Shown here piece by piece: positions 44,358-51,571 of a stretch of 56,178 nt of DNA. The DNA is taken from the NCBI GenBank assembly GCA_027449865.1, contig DAIDKV010000201.1, positions 1-56,178 on the forward strand. The letters are read 5' to 3'. The stretch comes from Planctomycetales bacterium. Its GTDB lineage: Bacteria; Planctomycetota; Planctomycetia; Isosphaerales; Isosphaeraceae. The notes under the pieces were generated by a model. That model saw only the letters and a list, made by a program, of their open reading frames with translations. It had not been told where the DNA came from and searched no databases. The position numbers and the translations under genes are program-made. Position 1 is the stretch's first letter. The number at the start of each line of letters is the position of its first letter.

Positions 44358-46478
44358 TCAGAAATCGAATTTGTCGATATTCTCTTTGGTGAACAGGTAG
44401 GGCTGGCCGAGCAGGATGTTGTCGCCCTCGATCTTGATTTCGCCGAGCCGTCCGGCCTTGATTTGCGAGTCTCCGGGCTTGAGCGAGCCCTCGATCAGGG
44501 CGACGGCCGATCGGACGGTCAGATAGCCGAGGTCCATCGTGTTCCAGAGGACGACGCAGTCGGTGATTCCCTCGTGAACGTATCGCTTGTTGTCATTTGG
44601 CAGGCCCAGGCCGATGACCTTCACGTCGGTTCGACCCGATTGCTTCACCGCCTCGGCCGCGCCCGGGACGGCCGGCGTGCAGATCGCCATGATGACTTTT
44701 ACACCTGGGTCGGCGTTCATGATCGCGTTGGCCTCGTCAAACGCCTTCTTCTGGAGATCGTCGCAGGGCCGGAGCGCTGCCATCTTGATTTTGGGATACT
44801 TTTCCGCCCGGATCTTTTCGATCCATTTTTGCCACTCGATCATGTTGGCGGCCGTGAGCGAGGCGGTGATGATCGCGAACTCTCCCTGATTGCCGAGAAC
44901 CCGGGCTGTGTTGTCCATCAGGGTGCGGCCGATCCCCTCGGGGGTCGCCTGGTTGACGAAGAAGTCGCGGGAGTCGGGCAGGGTGTCGGCGTCGAATGTC
45001 AGCACCTTGATTCCCCGGTCGTGCGCCTTGCGCAGGACCGAGGCGATGGCCTGGCGGTTCTCAACCGCGACGGCGATCACGTCCACTTTCCGGGTGATCC
45101 AGGTGTCCACGATTTCATTCTGGCGGGCGGGATCGGGGTCGGTGGGGCCGTCCCAGATCAGATCGACGCCCATCTCCTTCGCGGCCTCCTCAGCGCCCTT
45201 GCGGCAGGCGATGAAATAGGCGTTTCCCTTGCTTTTGGGCATCATTGCCAGGGTGATCCGCCGATGGGGTTTTGACTCGTGTTCCACCGTCGCCCGGGGC
45301 GCGATTTCCGGAGTCGGCACGCCCTCGGCCGGGCGGTTGGCGACGAACGAACGAATCAAGAAATAATTGCTGAGTGAAAGAATGGCCGCGCCGGCGAGGA
45401 TGGCCAGGCAGAGGGCGGCGACTTGCGAGTTCTTCACGGCGAATCTCTCCTGGAAAGAAGCGGTCGGCGCGAGGGCAGGGGGGTGCGGCGGTATTGCTCG
45501 CCATCGCCATCGCCATCGTTCTCGTCCTCGTCCTCGGCCGGGGCGGTCGAGGCCGATGGCGAGCAGGAGGAGCAAGCCGGTGACAACGCCGGCCAGCTCG
45601 CCCGGCATCGCCGAGAGGATCATCCCGTTTCGAAGGACCGAGATGGCGAACAGTCCGAGCAGCGTCCCCCCGACGCTTCCGCGTCCGCCGAAGATCGAGG
45701 TCCCGCCCAGAACGACCGCCGTGATCGCCGAGAGCTCGTAGCCGGTTCCGGCGTCGGCCTTGGCCTGGCCCAGGTGCGCCACGTAGATGATCGCCGCGAG
45801 GCTGGAAACCACGCCCGAGAGCACATAGGTCATCGCCACGAGGCGGTCGACCGGAAGTCCGGCATAGCGCGCCCCCTCGGGCGAAAACCCAATCGCCGAG
45901 AGCCCCCGGCCGATCGTCGAGCGATGCAGGATCACCCAGAACGCCGCGGCGACCATCGCGAAGATCGGCACCTGCGCCGGGATGCCACCCATCGTATAGC
46001 CCTGGCCCAGGAACAGGAACGACTCGGGGAAATTCGTGTAGTTCTCCACCCCGCCCGTCAGCCCCTCGGCCAGACCTCGAAAGAGCGAGTACGATCCCAG
46101 TGTTACGATCAAGGGAGGAATCCGGCCTCGCGTAATCAGGAGCCCGTTCAGGCCGCCGGCCAGCGCACCGATCGCGAGTGTCACCACGGCGGCCAGGGGC
46201 GTTGAGAGGCCGGCGTCGCGCCAGAGCATCCCGAAGACCACGGCCGAAAGCCCCATCAGCGAGCCGACCGACAGGTCGATCCCACCCGTCGTGATCACCG
46301 GCGTGAGCGCCACGGCCAGAAGCCCGATCTCGACCGAAAGCCGCAACACCTCGAACGCGTTGCCGACCGTCAGGAAATTCGTGCCGAGCACCGCGAACAC
46401 CGCGACCTCGGCCAGCAGAATCCCCGCCAGCACCCCACGCGCCGGATCAAACCACAACAGCCTCGGACCACCTGCCAT
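44358..46478 (-). CDS. Rhamnose ABC transporter: permease fused to sugar-binding protein
   Basis: One uninterrupted frame of 706 aa joins two transporter parts. Residues 1-312 are a RbsC/RhaP-like permease (ITTGGIDLSVGSLMGLSAVV, AVVLGGTSIFGGRGSVGGTL). Residues about 348-706 are a periplasmic sugar-binding protein of the RhaS type (KGNAYFIACRKGAEEAAKEM ... GRLGEIKIEGDNILLGQPYL). The linker is Arg/Trp-rich (RGRGRERWRWRWRAIPP), encoded partly by hexanucleotide repeats. A GTG at 45437 with an AGGAGAGA box begins a signal-anchor (VKNSQVAALCLAILAGAAIL), so a free binding protein of 359 aa could also be made. The chosen start, ATG 46478, has a GGTGG box; GTG 46481 precedes it. The fused form keeps a sensible topology, with the anchor as an extra helix. 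Confidence 0.85.
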   Translation of the reverse strand: MAGGPRLLWFDPARGVLAGILLAEVAVFAVLGTNFLTVGNAFEVLRLSVEIGLLAVALTPVITTGGIDLSVGSLMGLSAVVFGMLWRDAGLSTPLAAVVTLAIGALAGGLNGLLITRGRIPPLIVTLGSYSLFRGLAEGLTGGVENYTNFPESFLFLGQGYTMGGIPAQVPIFAMVAAAFWVILHRSTIGRGLSAIGFSPEGARYAGLPVDRLVAMTYVLSGVVSSLAAIIYVAHLGQAKADAGTGYELSAITAVVLGGTSIFGGRGSVGGTLLGLFAISVLRNGMILSAMPGELAGVVTGLLLLLAIGLDRPGRGRGRERWRWRWRAIPPHPPALAPTASFQERFAVKNSQVAALCLAILAGAAILSLSNYFLIRSFVANRPAEGVPTPEIAPRATVEHESKPHRRITLAMMPKSKGNAYFIACRKGAEEAAKEMGVDLIWDGPTDPDPARQNEIVDTWITRKVDVIAVAVENRQAIASVLRKAHDRGIKVLTFDADTLPDSRDFFVNQATPEGIGRTLMDNTARVLGNQGEFAIITASLTAANMIEWQKWIEKIRAEKYPKIKMAALRPCDDLQKKAFDEANAIMNADPGVKVIMAICTPAVPGAAEAVKQSGRTDVKVIGLGLPNDNKRYVHEGITDCVVLWNTMDLGYLTVRSAVALIEGSLKPGDSQIKAGRLGEIKIEGDNILLGQPYLFTKENIDKFDF
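45500..45535. repeat. Hexanucleotide repeat at the permease/binding-protein junction
   Basis: Six consecutive hexamers: GCCATC three times, then GTTCTC, GTCCTC, GTCCTC. They encode the ERWRWRWR-type linker on the minus strand. The period of six keeps the reading frame whatever the copy number. Confidence 0.8.
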
Positions 46479-46510
46479 CACATTTCCACCACGGGAAAAA
46501 GGTACTCAGG

Positions 46511-46573
46511 GAAACGGGGAAACGGGGAAACGGGGAAAACAGGAGCAACCACGGAAAACAGGAGCAACCACGG
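46511..46573. repeat. Short tandem repeats upstream of the permease/binding-protein gene
   Basis: GAAACGGG occurs three times in a row (46511-46534). It is followed by two exact copies of a 19-base unit AAAACAGGAGCAACCACGG (46536-46554 and 46555-46573), which run into the left arm of the foldback at 46562. The block is only 30-90 bases upstream of the minus-strand start codon, so it lies in the mRNA leader or spacer. Confidence 0.75.
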
Positions 46574-46735
46574 AAAACACGGAATTCCACGGAAAAGATA
46601 TATTATATAATCAGATAATCAGACTTAATGTAAAAAAGTTTCAGGATTTGATGGATCTAGAAGGGCTCTCATGGTTTTTTTGATTTGTTTGATGGTCTTA
46701 ATTTCCGTGAAATTTCGTGTTTTTCGTGGTTGCTC
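46562..46735. repeat. Foldback element between the two transporter genes
   Basis: The left arm (46562-46596) and right arm (46701-46735) are imperfect inverted repeats of about 35 bases with core GAGCAACCACGAAAAACACG. The interior (46600-46700) is strikingly AT-rich compared with the genome. It occupies the spacer between the ATPase-permease and permease-binding-protein genes, and its right end supplies the last codons of the upstream gene (SNHEIS). Confidence 0.7.
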
Positions 46736-46736
46736 T

Positions 46737-49406
46737 TCAAGAAATTTCGTGGTTGCTGCTTTCGCGGCGGAGGGCGTCGGAGGCGACGGCGAGGAGGATG
46801 ATCAGGCCCTGGATCGCCTTTTCCCACTGGGGTCGGGTGCCGAGGAAGAAGAGCGCCGGGCCGATCGTGCCGAGCAATGCCACGCCGACCAGCGCGCCGA
46901 CGAGGGTCCCACGTCCGCCCGAGATCGCGACGCCTCCGACCACCACCGCCGCGATCACCTGGAGTTCCAGGCCGGTGCCGGAATTCGGGTCGACGTCGGG
47001 GAGTCGAACAGCGTTCAGGAGTGCGGCCAGGCCGGCCAGGGCTCCCATCGCGACGAAGACCGCAAACGTGACGCGATTCGGTCGGATGCCGGCCAGTCGG
47101 GCGGCCTCGGGGTCGGAGCCGGTTGCGTAGATCGCCCGTCCGGCGGCGAGATTCCGCAAGGCCCAGGCGAACGTCGCGAAGGCTCCCAGCGCGATCGCCA
47201 CCACAATCCACTGGCCGACTGACTGCCCGACGCCGAACCACTGGAAGTCGGGCGGCAGGTCGCGGACGAACTCGCCCTCGCGCAGGTAACGTAGCGACTC
47301 GCGGCCGATCACGAGCGTGGCGAGCGTCACCACGATCGAGGGGAGTCCCAACCCGGCGACGAGTCCGCCGTTGACCGCTCCGAACGCCGCTCCGGCCGCG
47401 ATCGCTCCGACGACCACCGCCGGCATCGGCAGACCGGCCCGCGCGAGTAATCCCGCGGCCACACCGCTGATGCTGAAGATCGAGCCGATCGAGATATCAA
47501 TCTGTCGGCAGAGGATGACCATCGTCATCCCGACCGCCGCCACGAGCACCGGTGCGTTGGCGACCACCAGCGCCCGAATTTGCTCCCCCCGGAAGAACCT
47601 CGGCGCGGCGACCGCCAGCACCAGCAAGAGCACGAACAACGCCGCCGCCACCGATAGCTCCCTCGCCATCGAATTCGAGGAGGAACCACGAAAGGAATTC
47701 GCCATCGAATTCGAGGAGGAACCACGAAAGGAATTCGCCATCGAATTCGAGGAGGAACCACGAAAAACACGGAGGACACGAAAGAAATTCAAAGGATTAA
47801 AAATTTTGGAATCCGGGTCATCGACGATTCTGCCCTGATGATGGATTGAGGATGCCTGTCCTTCTTTTTCGTGTCCTTCGTGTTTTTCGTGGTTCCTCCT
47901 CTCTTCCGTAATCCACTCCGATCCGTGGTGGTGGCCGAGGGCGAGGTCGAGGATGGCTTCCTGGCTGGCCTCGGCCCGGTCGAGGGTCGCGGCGATGGTC
48001 CCGCCGCGCATCACGGCGATCCGGTCGCTCATTCCCAGGATCTCGGGCAGTTCGGAGGAGATCATCAGGATCGCGAGCCCCTCGCCGGCCAGTTCGCTCA
48101 TCAGCCGGTGGATCTCGGCCTTGGCGCCGACGTCCACGCCCTGTGTCGGCTCGTCGAGGATCAGAAGCCTCGGTCCGGAGGCCAGCCATCGGGCGAGCGC
48201 CACCTTCTGCTGGTTCCCGCCCGAGAGGTTGCCAACAGGCGCCTCCAGGCTCGGTGTCTTGACTCCCAGCCGATGCACGAAGGCGCTCGCTGTCGCCCGT
48301 TCGCGCGATCGGTGGATCAGTCCGAACGACGAGTGGGCGGGGAGGGTCGCCAGGGTGGTGTTGTCGGCCGTTGACATCGGCAGAATCACCCCGTGCCGCC
48401 GTCGGTCTTCTGGCACATACGCGATCCCCATCGAGATGGCCCTGGCCGGCGTGTCGATCCGGGCTGGCTGGCCGTCGATCTCGATCCGGCCCGAGTCGGC
48501 GGGCGTCAGGCCAAAGAGGACGCGCGCCAGTTCGGTCCGACCGGCGCCGACCAGGCCCGCGAGCCCGACGATTTCGCCGGCGCGCACCGAGAGGTGAATG
48601 TTGTGGATTCCCGACTCCCGGCAGCCGAGCCCGGTGGCTTCGAGGACGACCTCACGCGGCTCGACATCCCCTTTCGGGAAGACGGCCGAAAGCTCGCGGC
48701 CGACCATCATCCGGATCAGCTCGCCTCGGGAGACTTCCGACATGGCCCGGGTGCCGACCAGCCGGCCGTCGCGGAGCGCCGTCACGCGGTCGGCGATTGT
48801 CGGCAGTTCTTCCAGCCGGTGGGAGATGTAGATGATTCCCACGCCTCTGGCCTTCAGCTCAGCAATCGCCCGGAAGAGGCGCTCGACCTCCTGATCGCTG
48901 AGTGAGGCGGTCGGCTCGTCCATGATCAGGATTCGGGCCTCCGCGCCGAGGGCCCGGGCGATTTCCACAAGCTGCTGCTCGGGCATCGAGAGCCCGTGGA
49001 CGTCGGCGCCTGGGGCGATCGATGCCCCCGCGCGGTCCAGTAGCCGGCGTGCCCGGTCTCTACGCTCGTTCCACCGGACCCGCCGCCACCATCCGCCCGG
49101 CTCCAGGCCGATCCCGATGTTCTCGGCCACGGAGAGGTCGGGAAAGAGCGCCGGTTGCTGGTAGATCGCCGCGATCCCCAGCCCCCGCGCGGAGACCGGG
49201 TCGAGATCCTCGACAATCGCGCCGTCGACCTCCATCGTCCCCTCGTCGGGACGATGCGCGCCGGTGATTACCTTGATCAGTGTGGACTTTCCCGCACCGT
49301 TTTCGCCGACCAGCGCATGCACCTCTCCCGGTCGAAGGTCAAACGAGACACCCTCCAGAGCCCGGACCCCGGCGAACGATTTCCCGATCCCCCGCAGTCT
49401 CAGCAC
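46737..49406 (-). CDS. Rhamnose ABC transporter: ATPase fused to permease
   Basis: One open frame of 889 aa. A GTG start at 49406 follows a GGGAGGG box and gives VLRLRGIGKSFAGVRALEGV; the frame is open upstream but overlaps rhaA in another frame. Residues 1-500 hold two ABC ATPase domains (GENGAGKST, ILIMDEPTASL; LSGGNQQKVALARWLASG, LLILDEPTQG), as in RhaT/RbsA. Residues 580-889 are a permease (MARELSVAAALFVLLLVLAV; RQIDISIGSIFSISGVAAGL). Residues 500-580 come from repeat DNA: NHEKHEGHEKEG, then RGSSSNSMANSF repeated. No stop exists in this junction, so the ATPase cannot end separately unless translation or protein is cut. An internal ATG at 47669 could give a free permease, but it lacks a ribosome-binding site. 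Confidence 0.85.
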   Translation of the reverse strand: MLRLRGIGKSFAGVRALEGVSFDLRPGEVHALVGENGAGKSTLIKVITGAHRPDEGTMEVDGAIVEDLDPVSARGLGIAAIYQQPALFPDLSVAENIGIGLEPGGWWRRVRWNERRDRARRLLDRAGASIAPGADVHGLSMPEQQLVEIARALGAEARILIMDEPTASLSDQEVERLFRAIAELKARGVGIIYISHRLEELPTIADRVTALRDGRLVGTRAMSEVSRGELIRMMVGRELSAVFPKGDVEPREVVLEATGLGCRESGIHNIHLSVRAGEIVGLAGLVGAGRTELARVLFGLTPADSGRIEIDGQPARIDTPARAISMGIAYVPEDRRRHGVILPMSTADNTTLATLPAHSSFGLIHRSRERATASAFVHRLGVKTPSLEAPVGNLSGGNQQKVALARWLASGPRLLILDEPTQGVDVGAKAEIHRLMSELAGEGLAILMISSELPEILGMSDRIAVMRGGTIAATLDRAEASQEAILDLALGHHHGSEWITEERRNHEKHEGHEKEGQASSIHHQGRIVDDPDSKIFNPLNFFRVLRVFRGSSSNSMANSFRGSSSNSMANSFRGSSSNSMARELSVAAALFVLLLVLAVAAPRFFRGEQIRALVVANAPVLVAAVGMTMVILCRQIDISIGSIFSISGVAAGLLARAGLPMPAVVVGAIAAGAAFGAVNGGLVAGLGLPSIVVTLATLVIGRESLRYLREGEFVRDLPPDFQWFGVGQSVGQWIVVAIALGAFATFAWALRNLAAGRAIYATGSDPEAARLAGIRPNRVTFAVFVAMGALAGLAALLNAVRLPDVDPNSGTGLELQVIAAVVVGGVAISGGRGTLVGALVGVALLGTIGPALFFLGTRPQWEKAIQGLIILLAVASDALRRESSNHEIS
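47667..47774. repeat. 36-base tandem repeat inside the ATPase-permease frame
   Basis: A 36-base unit occurs at 47667-47702 and 47703-47738, with a third partial copy from 47739 that runs into the foldback arm. Each unit contains two GAATTC sites and GAGGAGGAACCACGAAA. On the minus strand it encodes MANSFRGSSSNS per unit, each with an in-frame ATG. It is not CRISPR: there are no spacers. Confidence 0.85.
47749..47901. repeat. Foldback element within the ATPase-permease coding frame
   Basis: The left arm (47749-47786) and right arm (47862-47901) are inverted repeats of about 38 bases (GAGGAGGAACCACGAAAA core, then ACACG and GGACACGAAA) with three or four differences. The loop is about 75 bases and AT-richer. 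On the minus strand the right arm reads ERRNHEKHEGHEKEG and the left arm FFRVLRVFRGSSSN, all without a stop. Confidence 0.75.
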
Positions 49407-49495
49407 GTCGAACCCTCCCGATCGCCTCGTTTTGACCTTGCGCGAGGATATGGCGATGCGATGAATTTGGGTGGTCGATTCGAGATAAGGGTTCC

Positions 49496-50767
49496 TCAGC
49501 GATGCGCCAGCACCGACCGCTCGTATTCCTTGACCTCGGCGAGCCAGTCTCGGCCGGGGGGGACGCCGTGGGTTCGGCAGTGGTGGTCCCAGACGGCGCC
49601 GAAGGGGAGGGCCTTGATTTCTTCGAGGAGAGCCAGCCGGGAGGTGAGATCGCCTTCGGCTTCGAGGCGGCGGAGGGATTCGGTCGGTTCGAGCAGGGCG
49701 ATCAGGAGGGCCTTGAGCATGGCCCGGGTGCCGATCACCCAGGCGGCGACGCGGTTGATGGTGGCGTCGAAGAAGTCGAGGCCGATGTGGACGCGAGGGA
49801 GGTAATCGCCTCGGACGAGTTCCTGGGCGATGGCGAGCAGTTCGTCGGAGAGGATCACGACGTGGTCGCTGTCCCATCGGACGCCCCGGCTGACGTGGAG
49901 CAAGACCTCGTCGAGGTGGGTCAGGACGGCGGAGAGCTTGTCGGAGACGACCTCGGTGGGGTGGTAGTGTCCGGCGTCGAGGCAGAGGAGCTTTTTGCGG
50001 GTGAGGGCGTATCCGTAATAGAACTCGTGCGAGCCGACGACGTAGCTTTCGGAGCCGATTCCGAAGAGCTTTCCCTCGACGGCGTCGCGGGCGGCCATGG
50101 GGTCGATGGACTCGGCGAAGAGGGCGTCGAGCGATTCAGCCAGGCGGGCTCGTGGACCTTTGCGGTCGAGTGGAGGTTCTTTTGAGCCGTCGGGGATCCA
50201 GACGTTGTTGATGGATGGGGAGCCGAGCGCGGTTCCGATCGCGGCGGCGATTCGGCGGCAGGCGATTCCGTGGTCGATCCAGAACCGGCGGATGCCGGGG
50301 TCGGGGTGGGCCAGCGTGTAGCCGTCGGCGGCGAGCGGGTGGGCGAAATAGGTGGGGTTGAAGTCGATTCCGATCCGGCGTGAACGCGCCCAGTCGATCC
50401 AGCCACGAAAGTGTTCGGGCTCGACGGCGTCTCGGTCGACGGTGTGGCCCGAGGGAAACTCGCCGTAGCTGGCGTGGAGGTTGAGGCGGTGCCGGCCGGG
50501 CAATAGTGAGAAGACGCGGTCGAGGTCCGTCCGAAGCTCGTCGGCGTTTCGGGCACGGCCGGGATAGTTCCCGGTGACGGCCAGACCGCCGCCGATGGCC
50601 TGGCCCGTGCCCTCGAAGCCGACGACGTCGTCCCCTTGCCAGCAGTGGAGTGAGATCGCGATGGTGGACAACCGGTGGAGGGCGGCGTCGACGTCGACGC
50701 CCCACTCGGCATACTGTTCGCGGGCCAGTTCGAAAGGGGTTTCCACGCTGGTTGTCGCCGCGGCCAT
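49496..50767 (-). CDS. rhaA: L-rhamnose isomerase
   Basis: A 423-aa enzyme converting L-rhamnose to L-rhamnulose. Family features: [62 protein letters not shown] followed by [12 protein letters not shown], the metal- and substrate-binding region, and [12 protein letters not shown]. The start at ATG 50767 ([14 protein letters not shown]) has a GAGG box; a TTG six codons upstream is less likely. It is the first gene of the minus-strand rhamnose operon and lies 89 bases before the ATPase-permease gene. Rhamnulokinase and rhamnulose-phosphate aldolase are not in the window. Confidence 0.95.
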   Translation of the reverse strand: MAAATTSVETPFELAREQYAEWGVDVDAALHRLSTIAISLHCWQGDDVVGFEGTGQAIGGGLAVTGNYPGRARNADELRTDLDRVFSLLPGRHRLNLHASYGEFPSGHTVDRDAVEPEHFRGWIDWARSRRIGIDFNPTYFAHPLAADGYTLAHPDPGIRRFWIDHGIACRRIAAAIGTALGSPSINNVWIPDGSKEPPLDRKGPRARLAESLDALFAESIDPMAARDAVEGKLFGIGSESYVVGSHEFYYGYALTRKKLLCLDAGHYHPTEVVSDKLSAVLTHLDEVLLHVSRGVRWDSDHVVILSDELLAIAQELVRGDYLPRVHIGLDFFDATINRVAAWVIGTRAMLKALLIALLEPTESLRRLEAEGDLTSRLALLEEIKALPFGAVWDHHCRTHGVPPGRDWLAEVKEYERSVLAHR

Positions 50768-51571
50768 GATTTCGGATCCTCGCAAACGGTGGGGCGCCCG
50801 CGGTGCGGGGCAGGGCGGATCGGCCCACCCAGATTAGCCGAGGCGGATCCGACGGGCAATGACATCATTCCGATCGATCGTGATGGATGGGAACGGGTCG
50901 AGGGTAGCCGTTCACGCCCCAGACAATTTGTACAGGGATCCGCGCGGGTGGCACCGCCTCGAGGCCGAGCGAGTGGACGGGGAGGGATTCCGCACGGCGA
51001 GTTCGCGGAACGGATGCTGACAGTGGTCGCCACCTGCCGCCAGCAAGGGCGGAGCGTGCGGGACGCCAGGACATCCTGCTTCGACGCGGCTCGGAGTGGC
51101 CAAGCGATCACATCTCTCCTGCCCGCGGAACCACCGGAGACCAAGATTGCCTGATATCGGCTATCCCACTCCGTGAACGGTGACTGCTGAAAAGACTGGT
51201 TTATTAGCGAGGAGTGTTGACATCGGCCGAAAAGCATACTACTTTCCTCGCAGGGAACCAAGTAAAAGCACGCACTTAACTGTTGATTGAAAATGATTTT
51301 GGGCGAGGGGGGCTCTGAAAAACCGGGGTTCAGGGCTGTTGAGGGAGGCATCCGGCGAATCAGCGGATCGTCGGCTCAGCAGGCCGCATCTGTGCGAACG
51401 GCCTGCAAGAGAGGCCGTTTCTCTGGGATCAAGCCACTCGCCGTAACGACCAATTTTTCAACAACAAAGTGTGCGATTGTCCCGCGGGGGAACCGACCAG
51501 GCTCGGTCATCGGTCATCATCCGAAATCGGATGAACCGCACGGAATACAGCGCACGTTAATGGAGGAATCA
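50768..51571. other. Divergent region between rhaA and the DUF1254/DUF1214 gene
   Basis: About 800 bases with no supported gene. The first 100 bases should hold the rhamnose operon promoter (minus strand), but no clear box or operator palindrome was found. A sigma70-like candidate for the plus-strand gene is at 51217. Confidence 0.4.
51217..51245 (+). promoter_or_regulatory. Promoter candidate for the DUF1254/DUF1214 gene
   Basis: A perfect TTGACA at 51217-51222 is followed after 17 bases by TACTTT (51240-51245). It would give a leader of about 320 bases. The -10 match is weak. Confidence 0.35.

Noticed and set aside
46511-46573. CRISPR or origin-type iterons
   Set aside because: Units of 8 and 19 bases occur only two or three times with no spacers, no DnaA boxes and no rep gene.
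47667-47774. CRISPR array
   Set aside because: Units are 36 bases but directly abutting with no spacers, and no cas genes are present.
49407-49877. N-terminal extension of the ATPase-permease frame
   Set aside because: It overlaps the end of rhaA in another frame and is Arg/Pro-rich; a GTG with GGGAGGG at 49406 matches the ATPase N-terminus.
50675-51154. Plus-strand open frame upstream of the DUF1254/DUF1214 gene
   Set aside because: It begins inside rhaA on the other strand, with Arg/Gly-rich composition and no start signal.
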